Assembly (NCBI GenBank): GCA_001941225.1
Contig: MSHM01000023.1
Span: 128,888 to 190,937 of the forward strand
Reading direction: 5' to 3'
DNA length: 62,050 bases
Source: Oscillospiraceae bacterium Zagget12
Lineage (GTDB): Bacteria > Bacillota > Clostridia > UBA1381
The notes below the pieces were generated by a model that was given only the letters and a program-made list of their open reading frames with translations, searched no databases and was not told where the DNA came from. Both the position numbers and the translations under genes were made by a program. How positions within the stretch are numbered: position 1 is the stretch's first letter; each line of letters starts with the position of its first letter. This document shows positions 42,074 to 50,524 of the stretch, in pieces.

Positions 42074-44334
42074 TTACGGCAGTATGTGCATCAAAAATTT
42101 TCTGACATCATAATCGGTATCTTCATCTGTACAGCCTATCATATGGGTGGATATATCCATAGCGTCGGTAATTTTTCCGTTTATAATCATTCTGCCGTTT
42201 TCATCTATAAAGGTTGCGCGGTCGGTTAAATCATTATACATATCAATCGTTTCGCCGTCCTTTGTAAAGACGCAGGAATTGTTGGGAATGATATATTCGC
42301 TGCCTCGGTATTTTACGATTGCCGATTGGGTATCATTATCCCATTTTATATCGGCTCCGATATGCTCACACAGCTCTCTCAAGGGTATTCTCAAAAAATC
42401 CTTTATATACGGTTTCATTACAAAGGGCTTAAGATAGTCGGGAAGATTAAATTCCTTCGGATTTTCCGTGTCGCCGAGCTGATATTCAAGGCAGCTTAAA
42501 GCATTTTCGCTGACGCCGAAGGGCTCTTCGGAATCGTTTGCATCGTATTCAACATTGTATACAATAACGCTCTTAAAGCTTTCCGGCTCTATTACCTCTT
42601 TTGAAAGATAGATTGTAGACGGCAGCTCATTTCCGACAGCATCGTTTTCCACGCCCATTGCGGAAAGCTCGTAAAGCTGTGAAACTGTTTTTATACTGCC
42701 GTCATTCATTTTAAAATAGATATAATATCCGAATGTTCCGCAGAAATCATCAATAATAGGTGAGGTCACATAGGGAGCGATAACCTCCAGGCTTATCGGA
42801 CTGTATTTAATTGTTACATCTCCCAAAACAGCGGTTTCTGTTTCAATATTCTTCGCCATCGGCACTGTTATTTTCGGAGCGCCGTTTATTTTGTTGAGGC
42901 TCAGAGTAAAATCAATATCCTCGGGATTGCTGAAATCAACGCAGTCAACCATATAATACTTTTTTGTTTCGGTATCGTACTTCCATCTGCAAGTGAGCCA
43001 TCGCAAAAGCCGCCGAATCTAACCTTTTCAAAATCAGTCGGCACAAATGAAATCGTATCCATATCAAAAAACGTGCTGTAGCCGCTCTCGTCTACGGCAT
43101 TAAGCTCCGCGGCCGCCGCCTCCGTTTTTGCCTCTATGGAGTAAATAACCAGCGCGGCATTATCCGTCACCAAATACTGTTCCAATGTAAAAATATAATT
43201 TTCATCACTCACGCTCTGTTTCGGCGTTTGTATAAAGTCCGCCAAATATGAGGTGTCGCCCTCGAAAACAGAGTCAAAATATCCGCTGTCCGCCGCGGCG
43301 GCGGTCAGGCTCGACAGAATTGTCAGAGCCATAAGCAATGCCATTGCCGCGGTGCCTTTCTTTTTTTGTTTCTTGCTTGCTATAAGTGTAAGTCGCTTTT
43401 TCATTCCGCTTTTACCTCCAAAAAATGTTGTTGTCATATATGATTTTTTTTGATTTTGAGATTTTAAAAGCTTGATAAGCATTTCACCGTAGAACACTCT
43501 CGTTTCGTATTCCTCGCCCTTTAAAACCTGTTCGTCGCAGGCGGTTTCGCCGTCAATTTCGGCTGCTTTTGCCATAATGTACGCGAACGGATTGAACCAA
43601 TGCAGGGATAAAAATATCAAAATAATAAATTGATACAGTATATCATTTCGCTTATAGTGCGTAAGCTCGTGACGAAATATAAGACGCAGCTCGTCATCGG
43701 AGTATTCCCGCTCGGATAAAATCAGCATCGGATGCAGTATTCCCACAAGCATCGGCGTGCCCGTAACAGCCGAAATTCTTACGGGCGGCGCGGAGGATAT
43801 GTTAAGAGCGCGCGCTTCGTCACGCAAAATTTTATCCGCGTTTTCGTCGTTCGACGCGTATGATATCCTTTTTAAGGAACGCCTGAAAGAGAAATATCTG
43901 TATATATGAAAAAGGAAAAACACCGCCGCGCCCATTGCCCATACCGCGCTTAATATAAGAAGTATATCGACAGGCTCGGCATATGTAACGGTCGCGGTAA
44001 CAGGCTCTTCCTCCGCGCATATCGGTTCGCCGTTTTCCGACAGCGATATATCGGCGTAATCCGCCGGTGCTTTTGAGGTAACCTCAACGCTTTCTTTGTG
44101 CTTGGGCGCGAGATTGTAATACGTCGCGCGGATTTCATTCTCAACACCCGCGGTAACGGAAGAGGTGTCGATTTTTATACCCATTCCGCCGAACGGTATC
44201 ATAAATATCAGAATGACCGCAAGCCACGAATAATAGCGAAATCCTGCGGTATACCTTTTCATTATCGGCTTTGTCAGCGCAAGCAGCAAAATCACAATGA
44301 CGGAAAATTTTACCGACGCAAGAAGATTTTGCAT
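42074..44334 (-). pseudogene. BlaR1/MecR1-type sensor protease gene with a frameshift
   Basis: The 5' part (ATG 44334 or 44355) codes an M56 protein: multiple membrane spans (start to about residue 130) and a cytoplasmic zinc protease with HELTH in FRHELTHYKRN. Near 43005-43008 the frame breaks. One reading frame stops at 42901 after an aberrant tail; the other continues to 42074 as a coherent sequence (WLTCRWKYDTETKKYYM onward). Adding one T to the minus-strand TTTT run restores VRFGGFLRWLTCRWKYD, so a one-base deletion is likely. The rejoined protein would have about 750 residues and ends with a stalk (copper-amine-oxidase-N-like) domain (PLRELCEHIGADIKWDN) in place of a penicillin-binding sensor. 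It is a true pseudogene or a sequencing error; programmed frameshifting is unlikely. Confidence 0.72.
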
Positions 44335-44344
44335 AAATATTTCC

Positions 44345-44737
44345 TTAATTATCATCACGTTTTTCCTTAAACATTTTTTCAAGCTCCGAAATATCTTCGT
44401 CGCTGATTTTCTTGCTGTCAAACAGAGTACGCATTAAGCTCGCCACGGAATTGCCGTGCATTTTTTTCAAAAACAGCTCGCTTTCGTATTCCACATAATC
44501 CCTCTCGGAAACAGCCGCCGTATAAATATATTCCTTACCCCTTTTATCCTTTATAAGGTATTCCTTTGCTATAAGGCGGTTTAAAAGTGTTTGGAGCGTC
44601 TGCTGCGTCCGTTGTTTTTCGGTTTGCTCATCAATATGCTTTTTCACCTCGCTTGTTGAGATGGGATTCGGATTGCTCCAAATCACCTTCATAATTTCAA
44701 GTTCCGCGTCCGGAAGTCTTTTTTCAAAGTGTTTCAT
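44345..44737 (-). CDS. blaI: BlaI/MecI/CopY-family repressor
   Basis: 130 aa; winged-helix repressor (about 1-75, with TSEVKKHIDEQ and TLQTLLNRLIAKEYL) plus a C-terminal dimerisation helix bundle. In characterised systems the partner M56 protease inactivates it on cell-wall antibiotic or stress signals. Two dyad operators overlap its own promoter, so it is autoregulated. blaR1 begins within about 10 nt of its stop. There is no beta-lactamase gene beside it; other targets of the repressor are not visible in this window. Confidence 0.9.
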   Translation of the reverse strand: MKHFEKRLPDAELEIMKVIWSNPNPISTSEVKKHIDEQTEKQRTQQTLQTLLNRLIAKEYLIKDKRGKEYIYTAAVSERDYVEYESELFLKKMHGNSVASLMRTLFDSKKISDEDISELEKMFKEKRDDN

Positions 44738-44756
44738 TATAATTACCTCACTTTTC

Positions 44757-44772
44757 TACGACTTTTGTCGTA
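44757..44772. promoter_or_regulatory. BlaI-type operator 1
   Basis: Perfect dyad TACGAC-TTTT-GTCGTA lying just downstream of the predicted blaI transcription start. Its centre is 32 bp (three helical turns) from operator 2. Confidence 0.78.
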
Positions 44773-44782
44773 TCTTAAAATC

Positions 44783-44812
44783 ATTATACACGACATTCGT
44801 CGTATTTGTCAA
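44783..44812 (-). promoter_or_regulatory. Promoter of blaI-blaR1 with operator 2 in the spacer
   Basis: On the minus strand TTGACA (44807-44812), 18 nt, TATAAT (44783-44788). The dyad CACGAC-ATTC-GTCGTA (44789-44804, one mismatch from operator 1) fills the spacer, so bound repressor would exclude RNA polymerase. Confidence 0.85.
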
Positions 44813-44842
44813 TACCTTTTTGAAATATTTTATTTATTCCGC

Positions 44843-44895
44843 AAAAAAGCTGTCGGCAGGGTATATCACGTTTTGTTGATATACTTGCCGGCAGC
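44843..44895 (-). terminator. Terminator of the OLE-oapA-dxs operon
   Basis: Stem GCTGtCGGCAGGGTATATCA against TGATATACTTGCCGGCAGC (44849-44868 with 44877-44895; one wobble, one bulge), followed on the minus strand by six T (44843-44848). It is related in sequence to the terminator at 2878-2916. Confidence 0.82.
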
Positions 44896-44906
44896 CTTAA
44901 AATTTT

Positions 44907-45518
44907 TTATTTCAGCTCCGTGAGTTTAACCTCGCCGGTAACTCTGATTTTTTCGTATTCGCTCAAATCAAAGGTGTAGGAATTATTGTAGGACACGTCA
45001 AGGTTTTGCGTCACCCTGGTGCTGCCCGATGAGGAGGTTATAACAAGCGTTCCGCTGCCCTCGGCGGTGTATCTGCCGGCGGGTATCTTGTCGGGACAGG
45101 TGTATATTTCCTCACTTGTAAGCGTGTAGGTTTTGCCCTTTGTTTCCTCGGTTATGCCCGACAGCGCGTTAAGCTTGGCGGTAGCGCTCTCTATTTCGGA
45201 GTCAATCTCCTCGATTTGAGTTTTTAAATCCTCCGTTTCACTCTTTAACGCGTCGTATTCCTTTTGATATTCCATATAGTAGTTGTTTATCGTGGTTTTA
45301 TTGCTCAATTCCGTTTCTATTTCGCTTATTTGCTGCGACAATTCCGTTTTTTGGGATTCAAGCTCCGTGATGCCGGTTTCGAGCGCGGATATTTCCTCGG
45401 TCAGCTCCTCGCGCGCCAGGGACGAGGAATTTAAGCGAAAACCTATGCAAAATACCGCCGCCGCTATAAGCGCCGTCGCGGCGCAGATTATTATAATGTA
45501 CAGCTTTTTCTGAGTCAT
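44907..45518 (-). CDS. Membrane-anchored coiled-coil protein, paralogue 2
   Basis: 203 aa; unknown function. A single N-terminal span (about residues 7-27) is followed by a coiled coil (about 33-120, rich in E/L/I/T heptads) and a C-terminal beta-rich domain (about 128-203) with the pattern YTCPDKIPAGRYTAEGSG. That domain repeats in the upstream gene (YTVGKNIAAGTYTVTGSG), and the two are 16 nt apart, so they arose by tandem duplication. It is the last gene of the OLE RNA operon. The domain resembles a short module found at the ends of secreted Bacillota proteins. A ribosome site (AAAGG) precedes the ATG. Confidence 0.8.
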   Translation of the reverse strand: MTQKKLYIIIICAATALIAAAVFCIGFRLNSSSLAREELTEEISALETGITELESQKTELSQQISEIETELSNKTTINNYYMEYQKEYDALKSETEDLKTQIEEIDSEIESATAKLNALSGITEETKGKTYTLTSEEIYTCPDKIPAGRYTAEGSGTLVITSSSGSTRVTQNLDVSYNNSYTFDLSEYEKIRVTGEVKLTELK

Positions 45519-45534
45519 AATATCACGCCTTTCT

Positions 45535-46311
45535 TTATTCGGGAATGAATTTCGCGTTGCCGTCTATTTTGATTATATCTTCATCGGACAGAGTAAATGT
45601 TTCTCCGTCGGACTTAAGCGTCTTGTTCACCTTTGACTTACCCGAATTGGATATTGCGATACTTCCCGAGCCGGTGACGGTGTATGTTCCCGCTGCTATA
45701 TTCTTGCCGACCGTGTAGGTGCCGGACGTCAATGTGATTGTCTTTTTTGACTGCGCGTTCAAGGACGCGGTCAAGCTGCTCAGCTTGTTTTGCTTTGATG
45801 AAAGCTCGCTTTGCAGGGATTCCTTTTCGGCGGTAATCTCATCGATTTTATCCGTTATCTTTTCAAGATTGTCCTGTGACTGCGTAAATTCCTCAAGCTC
45901 CGCTTGACTTTCCGCAAGGCGCGTATTCATACTTTCAACCTCGCTTGAAACGGAGTCGTTGTTTTCTTTCGCTGTGATATACTCGCTGTCCTTTTCGCGC
46001 AGGGCGGCAAGCGCGTTTGAAACGGTGCTGTCGCTCTTTGGTATAAAAATTCCCGCAATAAGCGCGGCTATGACTATAAGCGCGCATACGGCTGCGGAGG
46101 CTTTTACGAAAAACGGAGATAAGTCGCATGGGAGCTTATCCCAAAAGGAAAACAAGCGGTTTTTAATCGATAAAACGGGCAATTTCTCGCCGCCGCGCCC
46201 GTCGGAGGATTCATCGGAAATAATGTTTTCCTCTTCGGCAAAGGCGCGCTCATCGGAGGAGGTATCCTCCTCATCGACGATTATTTCAATAATATCCTTT
46301 TCCTTTTCCAA
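45535..46311 (-). CDS. Membrane-anchored coiled-coil protein, paralogue 1
   Basis: 258 aa; unknown function. A long acidic cytoplasmic N-terminus (about 1-65: EKDIIEIIVDEEDTSSDER...), one membrane span (about 70-92), a coiled coil (about 105-180), and the same C-terminal domain as its neighbour: YTVGKNIAAGTYTVTGSGSI. The acidic tail distinguishes it from paralogue 2. It lies 6 nt downstream of ispE. A role in the envelope is inferred from topology only. Confidence 0.8.
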   Translation of the reverse strand: MEKEKDIIEIIVDEEDTSSDERAFAEEENIISDESSDGRGGEKLPVLSIKNRLFSFWDKLPCDLSPFFVKASAAVCALIVIAALIAGIFIPKSDSTVSNALAALREKDSEYITAKENNDSVSSEVESMNTRLAESQAELEEFTQSQDNLEKITDKIDEITAEKESLQSELSSKQNKLSSLTASLNAQSKKTITLTSGTYTVGKNIAAGTYTVTGSGSIAISNSGKSKVNKTLKSDGETFTLSDEDIIKIDGNAKFIPE

Positions 46312-46317
46312 ATTAAA

Positions 46318-47208
46318 TCACCTCATATGGTTCAATGTTTTAGTCAGGAACACGTCCTTAAATTGCAGTGAAAAGCTGTCAGCCGATTTTTTTGCCTTAT
46401 CAAAATCATCGAAAATCCCGAATACCGTCGGACCCGAGCCGCTCATAACAGCGTTCAACGCGCCGTTCATAATCATTTTTTGCTTAATTCCGGCTATGAT
46501 CGGGTATCTTTTTTCCGTAACAGCCTCCATCACATTGCAGAGATTGTCCGCGACGGAATATATGTTGCCGCCTTTGAGAGCGGCAATCATCGCGTCCGCG
46601 TCGGGACGCGCCGCGATGGGCGCATTGTCTATTTCCTCATAAATCGCGCCGGTTGAAACATTAATCGGCGGCTTTACAAGCAATATATAAGCGTTCGGCA
46701 TTGGGGGCAGGATTGAAAGTATTTCTCCTATTCCCTCCGCTATTTGCGTGCCGCCGTTAAAGCAGTAGGGTACGTCCGCACCGAGAGAGGCGCCCAGGGA
46801 CATCAGCCTTTCATCGGAAAGAGGACGGTTATAGAGCATATTCATTGCCGCGAGAGTGGCGGCGCAGTTTCCGCTGCCTCCCGCAAGTCCGGCGGATACG
46901 GGAATGTTTTTGTGAATCATAATCTTAATTCCGCCGCGTATGCCGGTTTCCTTGAAGAAAGCGTCCGCCGCTTTGTACGCTATGTTTTTATCGTTGCACG
47001 GCAGATAGCGCAGATTGGTGGATATTGATATGCCGCCCGCCGCCTTGTCGATAATTATGAGGTCAAACAGGGAAACAGTCTGCATAATCATTTTAATATC
47101 GTGATAACCGTTTTCGCGTCTGGAAAGCACGTCAAGCGTGAGATTGATTTTCGCGTATGAGCGCGTGAGCGCGCGTTTGCCCATTATAATGGTATCTTCG
47201 GCAAGCAT
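46318..47208 (-). CDS. ispE: 4-diphosphocytidyl-2-C-methyl-D-erythritol kinase IspE
   Basis: 296 aa; GHMP kinase, fourth step of the MEP isoprenoid pathway. N-terminal SYAKINLTLDVLSRRENGYHDI, the phosphate-binding GHMP motif PVSAGLAGGSGNCAA (about residues 101-115) and SGSGPTVFGIF near the C-terminus. In the GHMP loop GSGNCAA replaces the usual GSSDAA, still compatible with function. The start is ATG 47208, with AAGGAGG 6 nt upstream. It shares the operon with dxs, which performs the first step of the same pathway. 11 nt separate it from tlyA. Confidence 0.92.
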   Translation of the reverse strand: MLAEDTIIMGKRALTRSYAKINLTLDVLSRRENGYHDIKMIMQTVSLFDLIIIDKAAGGISISTNLRYLPCNDKNIAYKAADAFFKETGIRGGIKIMIHKNIPVSAGLAGGSGNCAATLAAMNMLYNRPLSDERLMSLGASLGADVPYCFNGGTQIAEGIGEILSILPPMPNAYILLVKPPINVSTGAIYEEIDNAPIAARPDADAMIAALKGGNIYSVADNLCNVMEAVTEKRYPIIAGIKQKMIMNGALNAVMSGSGPTVFGIFDDFDKAKKSADSFSLQFKDVFLTKTLNHMR

Positions 47209-47219
47209 AAATTTCCTCC

Positions 47220-48020
47220 TTAAAGTGAGCTGTGAGATTTTTCCGCAATCTCCCGTATAAAATCGTCCGTGACGGTGTCGGGGCACTCTTTCTTTTTCAG
47301 ATACGCGAGGTATTCTATATTTCCCTCGGGTCCCTTTATCGGAGAGTAGGAAAGTCCCGCTACATATAAATCGATACTTCTTGCAAAATCAAGTACCTTT
47401 TTTATTACCTCCAAGTGAACCTTTATATCCTTTACTACGCCCTTTTTGCCTACCTGTTCGCGTCCCGCCTCAAACTGAGGCTTTATGAGAGCGACTATTT
47501 CACCGTCGGCGGATAAAAGATTTTTTGCCACCGGCAGAACGAGCCGCAGAGATATAAACGACACATCGATAGACGCGAAATCTATTTCCTCGCCAATGTC
47601 CTCGGGCGTAACGTAACGGATATTTGTCCGCTCCATATTTACAACTCTTTCGTCCTGTCTTAATTTCCAGGCAAATTGACCGTAGCCGACGTCAACCGCG
47701 AATACCCTCCTCGCGCCGTTTTGCAGCATACAGTCTGTAAAGCCGCCTGTTGACGCGCCGATGTCCATAGCGGTTTTGCCCTCAAGGCTTATGGGGAATT
47801 CGCTCATAGCCTTTTCCAGCTTAAGACCGCCTCGGCTGACGTATTTAAGCGTTTCACCGCGGACCTCGACGGCGGCGCTTTCGTCCACCGGCTGACCCGC
47901 CTTGTCGCATTTTTGATTATCTATATATACCTGCCCTGCCATTATAACCGCCTTTGCTCTTTCGCGGCTTTGGGCAAGCCCGTTTTTCACGAGCAGGGCG
48001 TCAAGTCTTATTTTTGCCAT
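47220..48020 (-). CDS. tlyA: TlyA-family rRNA 2'-O-methyltransferase
   Basis: 266 aa; S4 RNA-binding domain (IRLDALLVKNGLAQSRERAK, about 4-63) plus an FtsJ-like SAM methyltransferase with motif I AMDIGASTGGFTDCML and the K-D-K-E-like residues. Mycobacterial TlyA methylates 16S and 23S rRNA ribose; the Clostridial homologues are annotated likewise, or as hemolysin A. It lies 3 nt downstream of dxs, an arrangement conserved in Bacillota. Confidence 0.92.
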   Translation of the reverse strand: MAKIRLDALLVKNGLAQSRERAKAVIMAGQVYIDNQKCDKAGQPVDESAAVEVRGETLKYVSRGGLKLEKAMSEFPISLEGKTAMDIGASTGGFTDCMLQNGARRVFAVDVGYGQFAWKLRQDERVVNMERTNIRYVTPEDIGEEIDFASIDVSFISLRLVLPVAKNLLSADGEIVALIKPQFEAGREQVGKKGVVKDIKVHLEVIKKVLDFARSIDLYVAGLSYSPIKGPEGNIEYLAYLKKKECPDTVTDDFIREIAEKSHSSL

Positions 48021-48023
48021 ATT

Positions 48024-49862
48024 CTACTCCGTAATTTTAGACGCTATTGTTTTCGCGTCCAGTCCGTAAAGCTTATCCAATTCATCTGTTGAGCCGTGAG
48101 TGACAGGCTCATCGGGAAACGCGAATATTTTAAATTTGCATTTAACCTGTTTTTCTTTGAGCAATGCTCCGATTGCGGAGCCTATGCCGCCTATTTTCAC
48201 GTTATCCTCGATTGTGAACACATTTTCGGTTTTCATTGCCGAGGCGATAACCGCCGCCTCGTCGAGAGGCTTTATAGTCGGAAGGGCGATTATCTCGACG
48301 GATTTATTTGTCAGAGCGGCAACCTCCTGCGCACGCTTTACCATTCTGCCAGCGGCGATTATCGTAATATCCGTGCCCTTTTGAACGATTTGAGCCTGTC
48401 CCAATTTAAATTCGGGACTTATGTCGACCGCCTCCGCACCTCCGCGCGGATAACGCAAGGCGATGGGCGCGTCGAATTTGTTTACCGCAAAATCAAGCAT
48501 AACCTCGAGCTGGTCGAGAGTGGCGGGCGACAGTATCGTCATATTCGGCATATGCGACAGATATGAAATATCGTAAATACCCTGATGCGTTTCGCCGTCC
48601 GCGCCGACAATGCCCGCGCGGTCTATGGGGAACACAACGTGAAGATTTTGCAGACAGACGTCGTGCAGAGTTTGGTCATAGGCGCGCTGTAAAAATGAGG
48701 AATACAGCGGTATTACCGGAATATATTCCGCCTTTGCCAATCCCGCCGCAAGCGTTACGCCGTGCTGTTCGGCTATGCCCACGTCAAAAAATCTGTTTTT
48801 AAAGCGTTTTTGAAATTCGTCAAGTCCTGTGCCGTTCGGCATCGCGCCCGTTATGGCGATTACCTTTTTGTTTTCCTCCGCCAACTTCACTATGGTTGAG
48901 CCGAAACGCGCACTGTAGGTTTCGCCGCTTTTCTTTGTTTCTCCGGTTGCCTTGTCAAAGGGCGGTACTCCGTGAAATTTTTGCGGATTGCTTTCCGCCG
49001 GAACGTAGCCCTTGCCCTTTTTGGTATGAACGTGAATGAATACGGGCCGGTTTTCCTCTTTCGCGTACTCAAGGCAATTAATTATCGCGCTTATATCGTG
49101 ACCGTCTATGGGACCCATATAGATAAATCCCAAATCGTCAAACAGCGTGGTCGGAATGACAAGACGGCGTAAAATTCTCTTTATCTGTTTAAGTATATTC
49201 GCGGTCGCTTTTCCGCCCAACGGAATTTTTTTTAGTAGGTTTTCAACCGCGTGCTTGGAGCGGAAGTAAAACGGCGACATTCTCAGCGAACGCAGATGCT
49301 TTGATACCGCGCCGACATTTTTTGAAATGGACATCGCGTTGTCGTTCAGGATAAGTATGAGCGGCGTTTTGGAATGACCGGCGTCATTCATCGCCTCGTA
49401 CATCATACCTCCGGTAAGCGCGCCGTCGCCGAATACCGATATTACGTTGTAATTATCGCCGTCAAGGTCGCGCGCTCTGGCGATACCCAAAGCGGCGGAA
49501 ATAGATGTCGAGCTGTGACCGGTGTTGAATATATCGCAGTCGCTTTCGCTTGATTTCGGAAATCCCGACAATCCGCCGAATTGACGGAGCGTCTTGAAAT
49601 CGTCCCTGCGTCCGGTAAGTATCTTGTGCACGTATGACTGATGTCCTACGTCGAAGATGATTTTATCCTTTGGAACGCAAAATACAGTGTGCAGCGCAAC
49701 GGTCAGCTCCACTATTCCGAGATTGGAGGCGAGATGACCGCCGGTTTCCGATACACTGTCAATCAGAAACTCGCGGATTTCGCGGCACAGCCGCGTCAAT
49801 TCGTCAATATTAAGATGTTTCAAATCCTCGGGTGAGTTGATTTGATTTAAAAGATTATCCAT
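48024..49862 (-). CDS. dxs: 1-deoxy-D-xylulose-5-phosphate synthase Dxs
   Basis: 612 aa; thiamine-diphosphate enzyme making DXP from pyruvate and glyceraldehyde-3-P, first step of the MEP pathway. Visible: GHLASNLGIVELT, FDVGHQSYVHKILTGR, TPP motif VFGDGALTGGMMYEAMNDAG...LNDN, PIDGHD, and the transketolase-like C-terminal part with DRAGIVGADGETHQG. The start is ATG 49862 (GAGG 8 nt upstream). It lies 10 nt after oapA. This gene is the usual neighbour of OLE RNA and oapA. Confidence 0.95.
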   Translation of the reverse strand: MDNLLNQINSPEDLKHLNIDELTRLCREIREFLIDSVSETGGHLASNLGIVELTVALHTVFCVPKDKIIFDVGHQSYVHKILTGRRDDFKTLRQFGGLSGFPKSSESDCDIFNTGHSSTSISAALGIARARDLDGDNYNVISVFGDGALTGGMMYEAMNDAGHSKTPLILILNDNAMSISKNVGAVSKHLRSLRMSPFYFRSKHAVENLLKKIPLGGKATANILKQIKRILRRLVIPTTLFDDLGFIYMGPIDGHDISAIINCLEYAKEENRPVFIHVHTKKGKGYVPAESNPQKFHGVPPFDKATGETKKSGETYSARFGSTIVKLAEENKKVIAITGAMPNGTGLDEFQKRFKNRFFDVGIAEQHGVTLAAGLAKAEYIPVIPLYSSFLQRAYDQTLHDVCLQNLHVVFPIDRAGIVGADGETHQGIYDISYLSHMPNMTILSPATLDQLEVMLDFAVNKFDAPIALRYPRGGAEAVDISPEFKLGQAQIVQKGTDITIIAAGRMVKRAQEVAALTNKSVEIIALPTIKPLDEAAVIASAMKTENVFTIEDNVKIGGIGSAIGALLKEKQVKCKFKIFAFPDEPVTHGSTDELDKLYGLDAKTIASKITE

Positions 49863-49872
49863 CACCAATGCC

Positions 49873-50466
49873 TCATCGTTTTTTTCTTAAGCGTTTAAAG
49901 AAGTGCATCATTTTTCCGACAATAAATACTATCGAGTTGCCGTTCTGCATTGCAATGCCCTTGGACATAGCCTTTCCGCCTATTGTGAGCGCGCCCACAA
50001 GACCCGTCAGAATAAGGCTGGGCAGCATACCCTGAAGGCTGAACATTTCCACAAGCTCCGCCACAATAAGCGCGGTGGTGGCTCCGGAGATAATGCCGGC
50101 TATGTCGCCGATAACGTCGCAGCACATATTCGCGAGCTGAGGCGCGTGGCGTATTACGGAAATGCTTTCCCTCGCGCCGGCAACCTTGCGCGCGGCGAGC
50201 GAATGGAACGGCTTTTCCTCGGCGGACTGAACGGCGGTGCCGACCAGGTCAAACAGGATATTTACGGCGATTATCAGCAAGAGCAGCATAAACGCGAAAA
50301 ATATGGTAAGCGATTCCATTGCCGCAGAGGTGATAAAGCTGAAAAATACCGATAGTGAAAATGATATTATAACCACGATAACTGTCCAAGTGTGTGAGGT
50401 GGACACATTTAAATCGGGTTTCGGCACTTTAAATTTTTTCCGCCTGTGAACGTCGGATTTATCCAA
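49873..50466 (-). CDS. oapA: OLE RNA-associated membrane protein OapA
   Basis: 197 aa; about four hydrophobic segments (about 28-52, 57-80, 120-145, 150-170) with basic cytoplasmic ends (DVHRRKKFKVPK at the start, KRLRKKR at the end), and a charged loop (about 85-115) including EEKPFHSLAARKVAGARESI. Size, topology, and position between the large RNA and dxs match OapA of Bacillus halodurans, which binds OLE RNA and localises it to the membrane. It starts with TTG 50466; AAGGAG lies 10 nt upstream, and no ATG fits. Distant resemblance to CorB-like transporter segments exists, but the locus makes OapA the better call. Confidence 0.85.
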   Translation of the reverse strand: MDKSDVHRRKKFKVPKPDLNVSTSHTWTVIVVIISFSLSVFFSFITSAAMESLTIFFAFMLLLLIIAVNILFDLVGTAVQSAEEKPFHSLAARKVAGARESISVIRHAPQLANMCCDVIGDIAGIISGATTALIVAELVEMFSLQGMLPSLILTGLVGALTIGGKAMSKGIAMQNGNSIVFIVGKMMHFFKRLRKKR

Positions 50467-50524
50467 GTTGATTTCTCTCCTTCATAAATTAACGGTTTTA
50501 ACCGAATAAATACAAAATAATAAT

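Noticed and set aside
42074-43006. An independent gene starting at TTG 43006
   Set aside because: No ribosome site, and the sequence continues smoothly from the upstream blaR1 frame if one T is added.
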